Shown piece after piece: positions 61,095-64,000 of a stretch of DNA of 64,000 nucleotides (the first letter of the stretch is position 1; each line of letters begins with the position of its first letter). The notes beneath the pieces are model-generated. The model was given only the letters and a program-made list of their open reading frames with translations, had not been told where the DNA came from and ran no database searches. The position numbers were made by a program, and so were the translations under genes. Location: the NCBI RefSeq assembly GCF_002115745.1, contig NZ_JFKB01000005.1:248001-312000 (forward strand), written 5' to 3'. Source of the stretch: Thalassospira alkalitolerans (lineage in GTDB: Bacteria; Pseudomonadota; Alphaproteobacteria; Rhodospirillales; Thalassospiraceae).

Positions 61095-62675
61095 ATGACT
61101 GTATCAGTGACTTTTTGCGGGGCTGCGGGCGGTGTAACCGGTTCTTGCTATTTGTTGCATACCGATGCTGGTGATGTCGTGGTCGATTGCGGCATGTTTC
61201 AGGGCAGCAAGACGGTTCGCGAATTGAACTATGGGGCATTCCCCTTTAAGGCCGCTGATATTCGTGCTGTTCTTTTGACCCATGCGCATATCGATCATTC
61301 CGGGTTGTTGCCTAAATTGGTCAAAGCGGGTTTTACTGGCCCGATTTATGCGACCGAGCCGACCTGCGATCTTCTGACCTATATGCTGCCGGATTCCGGC
61401 TATATTCAGGAAAGCGAGGTCGAGCGCCTTAACCGCCGTAATGTTCGACGCGGACGGCCGGAAGTTACCCCGATCTATACCCGTGAAGACGCCGAAAAAA
61501 CGCTTAAACAGCTTAATCCGGTTGATTATCACGACTTGCAGGAAGTGTTGCCGGGCTTGCGCGCGCGATATTGGGATGCCGGGCATTTGCTGGGCTCTGC
61601 ATCAATTGAGATCGAAGTCGATGATGAAGCCGCCGATGGTGAACCACACACATTACGGATGCTGTTTTCTGGTGATATCGGCACAGGCGAGGCTGTGTTT
61701 AACGAAGCCCCCGAAGGGCCAAAAGATATCGACTATCTGTTTGTTGAATCAACCTATGGCGACCGCAATCGGGAAGATGTCAGTGATGGCGAACGCCGTG
61801 AAATGCTGGCGCGTGAAGTCCGTGATGCCATTCAGGCGGGCGGCAACCTTGTAATACCAAGCTTTGCCGTGGCCCGAACCCAGGAATTGCTTGTCGATTT
61901 GGCGACCCTGTTTAATCGCGGGAAACTGCCGCGATCAGATGTTTTCGTCGACAGTCCGCTGGCGCAACGCGCGACCGAGGTCTTTGCCAAACATCTGCCT
62001 GCTGACGATGCGCGTGCATTGGCACATCCTAATTTTCATATGGTTCCCGATGTTGCCTCTAGCATGCAGCTTGCGCGGGTTAAAAGCGGTGCCATCATTA
62101 TTTCGGCCAGTGGCATGTGCGATGCCGGGCGCATTCGCTATCACTTGAAAAACAATCTTTGGCGGCCGGAATGTACGGTTTTGATTGTCGGTTTTCAGGC
62201 TGCTGGCTCAATGGGGCGGGTATTGCAAGGCGGGGCAAAGCATGTGCGCATCCATGGCGATGAAATTGATGTGCGCGCAAGGATCAGAACGCTTGATATC
62301 TATTCCGGTCATGCTGATCAGGCGATGTTGCTCAGCTGGACAAAAGAACGCATGCCGGTATCGCGTCGTATTTTCCTGACTCATGGCGAAGACGGTGCCC
62401 GTGCGGCGTTCCGCGAAGCCATGATCCATAACGGAATAGAAGAAACCAAAATCGCGTTACCGATGCTTGATGATACAGTGGTCTTTAAACGTGGTCAGAC
62501 CAAACCCACAAAAATCAAACCCCGTCTGTCGGGCGCCGAGATGTCGCGGGATGACTGGCATAACCGCTATGCCCATAGTGTTACAGAGCTTTCCGAGAAA
62601 CTTCGTGCGATGGACAGCAACGAAAAACGCGAAGCACTTCTCGAAAAAGTCTTGCAAGATATCGCATCGGCATGA
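61095..62675 (+). CDS. metallo-beta-lactamase/beta-CASP RNA-processing exonuclease-like protein
   Basis: 526 residues. The zinc motifs are THAHIDHSG, DAGHLLGSASIEIEV and LFSGDIGTGEA; the beta-CASP part shows ESTYGDR, VIPSFAVARTQELL, VDSPLAQRATEVF, SGMCDAGRIRYHLKNNLW and IDVRARIRTLDIYSGHADQAMLLSW. The type resembles YSH1/CPSF-like bacterial nucleases that cleave or trim RNA. It is probably cytoplasmic. It lies upstream of a glycosyltransferase gene in the same direction with no evident link. Confidence 0.9.
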   Translation: MTVSVTFCGAAGGVTGSCYLLHTDAGDVVVDCGMFQGSKTVRELNYGAFPFKAADIRAVLLTHAHIDHSGLLPKLVKAGFTGPIYATEPTCDLLTYMLPDSGYIQESEVERLNRRNVRRGRPEVTPIYTREDAEKTLKQLNPVDYHDLQEVLPGLRARYWDAGHLLGSASIEIEVDDEAADGEPHTLRMLFSGDIGTGEAVFNEAPEGPKDIDYLFVESTYGDRNREDVSDGERREMLAREVRDAIQAGGNLVIPSFAVARTQELLVDLATLFNRGKLPRSDVFVDSPLAQRATEVFAKHLPADDARALAHPNFHMVPDVASSMQLARVKSGAIIISASGMCDAGRIRYHLKNNLWRPECTVLIVGFQAAGSMGRVLQGGAKHVRIHGDEIDVRARIRTLDIYSGHADQAMLLSWTKERMPVSRRIFLTHGEDGARAAFREAMIHNGIEETKIALPMLDDTVVFKRGQTKPTKIKPRLSGAEMSRDDWHNRYAHSVTELSEKLRAMDSNEKREALLEKVLQDIASA

Positions 62676-62800
62676 GAGCAATAGCCTGATGGTATGTGTT
62701 TTTCCGTCGAAATACGGAAAAACTTGCCAAAGGAAGATATCGTGTCACCCTGTATGGGGTTGTAAAGGTATCGAGAAACACTACGAGAACGGGCGGGTAT

Positions 62801-64000
62801 ATGTCGATCGTGGGGAATACCGGCTATCGTGTGCTGATCTATAGTCACGATACATTCGGGCTGGGGCATCTGCGCCGTTGCAGGACAATTGCGCATGCGC
62901 TTGTGTCGCGTCGCGACGATGTGTCTGTTCTTATTCTGTCGGGATCGCCGATTATTGGCAGTTTCGAATTCCGGTCGCGAGTCGACTTTGTCCGAATTCC
63001 CGGTGTGATCAAGTTGTCGAACGGTGAATATACGTCGCTGAACCTCAATATCGATGTTGATCAGATATTGGCGATGCGTGAATCGATCATTCAGCACACC
63101 GCCGATGTATTTAATCCCGACCTGTTTATCGTCGACAAGGAACCGCTTGGCTTGCGCGGTGAAGTTGAATCGACGTTGCGTATGTTACACCATCGCCGCA
63201 CCCGTCTGGTGATGGGCATTCGCGACGTGATGGATGACCCCGTTAATCTCCGCGAGGAATGGGACCGCAAAAAATGCGTTCCGGCCCTTGACGAGTTGTA
63301 TGACGAAATTTGGGTCTATGGGCTTAAGGAAATCTGCAATCCGCTAGAAGGTATTGATTTGCCGCCTGGTGTTGAAGAAAAGATGACCTATACCGGATAT
63401 CTGCCGCGGACGGCCACCCGCAAGCCGACGCCAGAACATGGCGCGCTTGGTTTGGAAGAACCTTATTATCTGGTGACGACAGGCGGTGGCGGTGATGGTG
63501 TTAATCTGGTCGATTGGGTGATCAGCGCCTATGAAGCCGATCCTGGCATTCCTGTCCCGTCGCTTATCGTCCTGGGGCCGTTTATGGCCCCCTCCGAACA
63601 ACAGGCATTTATGGACCGGGCAGAAAAGATCGATAAATTGTCGGTCATTACCTTTGATGCCAATGTCGAAATGCTGATGGACCGATCCGCCGGTGTCGTT
63701 GCGATGGGCGGTTACAACACATTTTGTGAAATTCTGTCGTTTGACAAACCGGCGATTATCGTTCCGCGGACGGTGCCCCGGCTTGAACAATATGTTCGGG
63801 CCGCGGCGGCTGAAAAACTCGGTTTGGTCAAAATGCTGACTGAGGCAGGTGGCCGCCAGCCTATGGAAATGGCGCAGGCTCTTCGCAGTTTGATCGATCA
63901 GCCAAAGCCATCTCATGTCACTGTCCCCAATCTGATGGGCGGCCTTGATAGTGTTGCTGATCAGGTGGAACGCTGGTTGCCGCCGCAAATGGCTGCCGAA
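62801..64000 (+). CDS. GT-B glycosyltransferase, MurG-like (partial, C-terminus outside window)
   Basis: 400 codons from ATG 62801 (GGGCGGG upstream) to the window edge without a stop. The N-terminal half begins GYRVLIYSHDTFGLGHLRRCRTIAHAL, a motif of GT28-like enzymes that includes the glycine-rich acceptor loop. The C-terminal half has YYLVTTGGGGDGVNLVDWVI, ITFDANVEMLMDRSAGVVAMGGYNTFCEILSFDKPAIIVPRTVPRLEQ, the donor-binding site. It probably transfers a sugar from a UDP-linked donor to a lipid or capsule acceptor. The last part is missing. Confidence 0.85.
   Translation, partial: MSIVGNTGYRVLIYSHDTFGLGHLRRCRTIAHALVSRRDDVSVLILSGSPIIGSFEFRSRVDFVRIPGVIKLSNGEYTSLNLNIDVDQILAMRESIIQHTADVFNPDLFIVDKEPLGLRGEVESTLRMLHHRRTRLVMGIRDVMDDPVNLREEWDRKKCVPALDELYDEIWVYGLKEICNPLEGIDLPPGVEEKMTYTGYLPRTATRKPTPEHGALGLEEPYYLVTTGGGGDGVNLVDWVISAYEADPGIPVPSLIVLGPFMAPSEQQAFMDRAEKIDKLSVITFDANVEMLMDRSAGVVAMGGYNTFCEILSFDKPAIIVPRTVPRLEQYVRAAAAEKLGLVKMLTEAGGRQPMEMAQALRSLIDQPKPSHVTVPNLMGGLDSVADQVERWLPPQMAAE

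Noticed and set aside
1-64000. tRNA, rRNA, insertion sequences, prophage, toxin-antitoxin or restriction genes
   Set aside because: None was recognised on either strand by eye; a tRNAscan or IS search was not possible, so small RNAs could be missed.

Overview
The window looks like a chromosomal segment of a marine or halotolerant alphaproteobacterium of the Rhodospirillales type. A Thalassospira-like organism is my best guess, from gene content and order rather than any search. It has moderate GC, the alphaproteobacterial genes hisZ-purA and rpoH, DUF1127 and SPOR proteins, a TrkA-C-containing SLC13 transporter, two glycine-betaine ABC systems and three cyclic-di-GMP proteins. I saw no rRNA, tRNA, insertion sequence, prophage or CRISPR array.

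Layout. Positions 1-2.6 kb hold a truncated PAS-EAL phosphodiesterase and a GGDEF cyclase. From 2.7 to 6.3 kb are a small lipoprotein, a SPOR protein and a LonC-type protease. From 6.5 to 11.8 kb a MocR/PdxR regulator faces a PLP-enzyme operon (dehydratase, decarboxylase, PhzF-like isomerase); an 11-bp box occurs three times across its control region. From 12 to 18 kb are an SLC13 permease, serC, hisZ and purA. From 18.1 to 20.8 kb is a membrane-anchored pseudokinase with a small membrane partner. From 20.8 to 25.6 kb are rpoH, a pseudouridine synthase, a small membrane protein, a JAMM protease, and a GT4-MarR pair.

The most distinctive part is 25.9-45.6 kb, with every gene on the + strand. 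It runs: type I secretion ATPase, adaptor, an RTX protein made almost only of Ca-binding nonapeptides, then about eleven carbohydrate genes. These are a GT2, a methyltransferase, two GT4s, a coiled-coil membrane protein, rmlA, a degenerate GT2-like protein, two pyruvyl transferases flanking galE, a beta-propeller-like protein and rmlC. I read it as a dedicated system that secretes a calcium-binding RTX protein and builds a pyruvylated, rhamnose-type glycan, perhaps attached to it or anchored by it.

From 45.6 to 54.2 kb are an HD-GYP phosphodiesterase and two betaine/choline-type ABC systems (proV-proW-proX and proW-proV, plus a separate binding protein) around a MarR regulator, suggesting osmoprotectant uptake. 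From 54.5 kb to the end are a PolB-like exonuclease, two paralogous ferric-iron binding proteins and their permease (no ATPase gene present), moeA, a beta-CASP metallo-beta-lactamase and a truncated GT-B glycosyltransferase.

Start codons were chosen from ribosome-binding sites, so several differ from the longest possible reading frame. Functions come from recognised motifs and remembered families; no database search was made.
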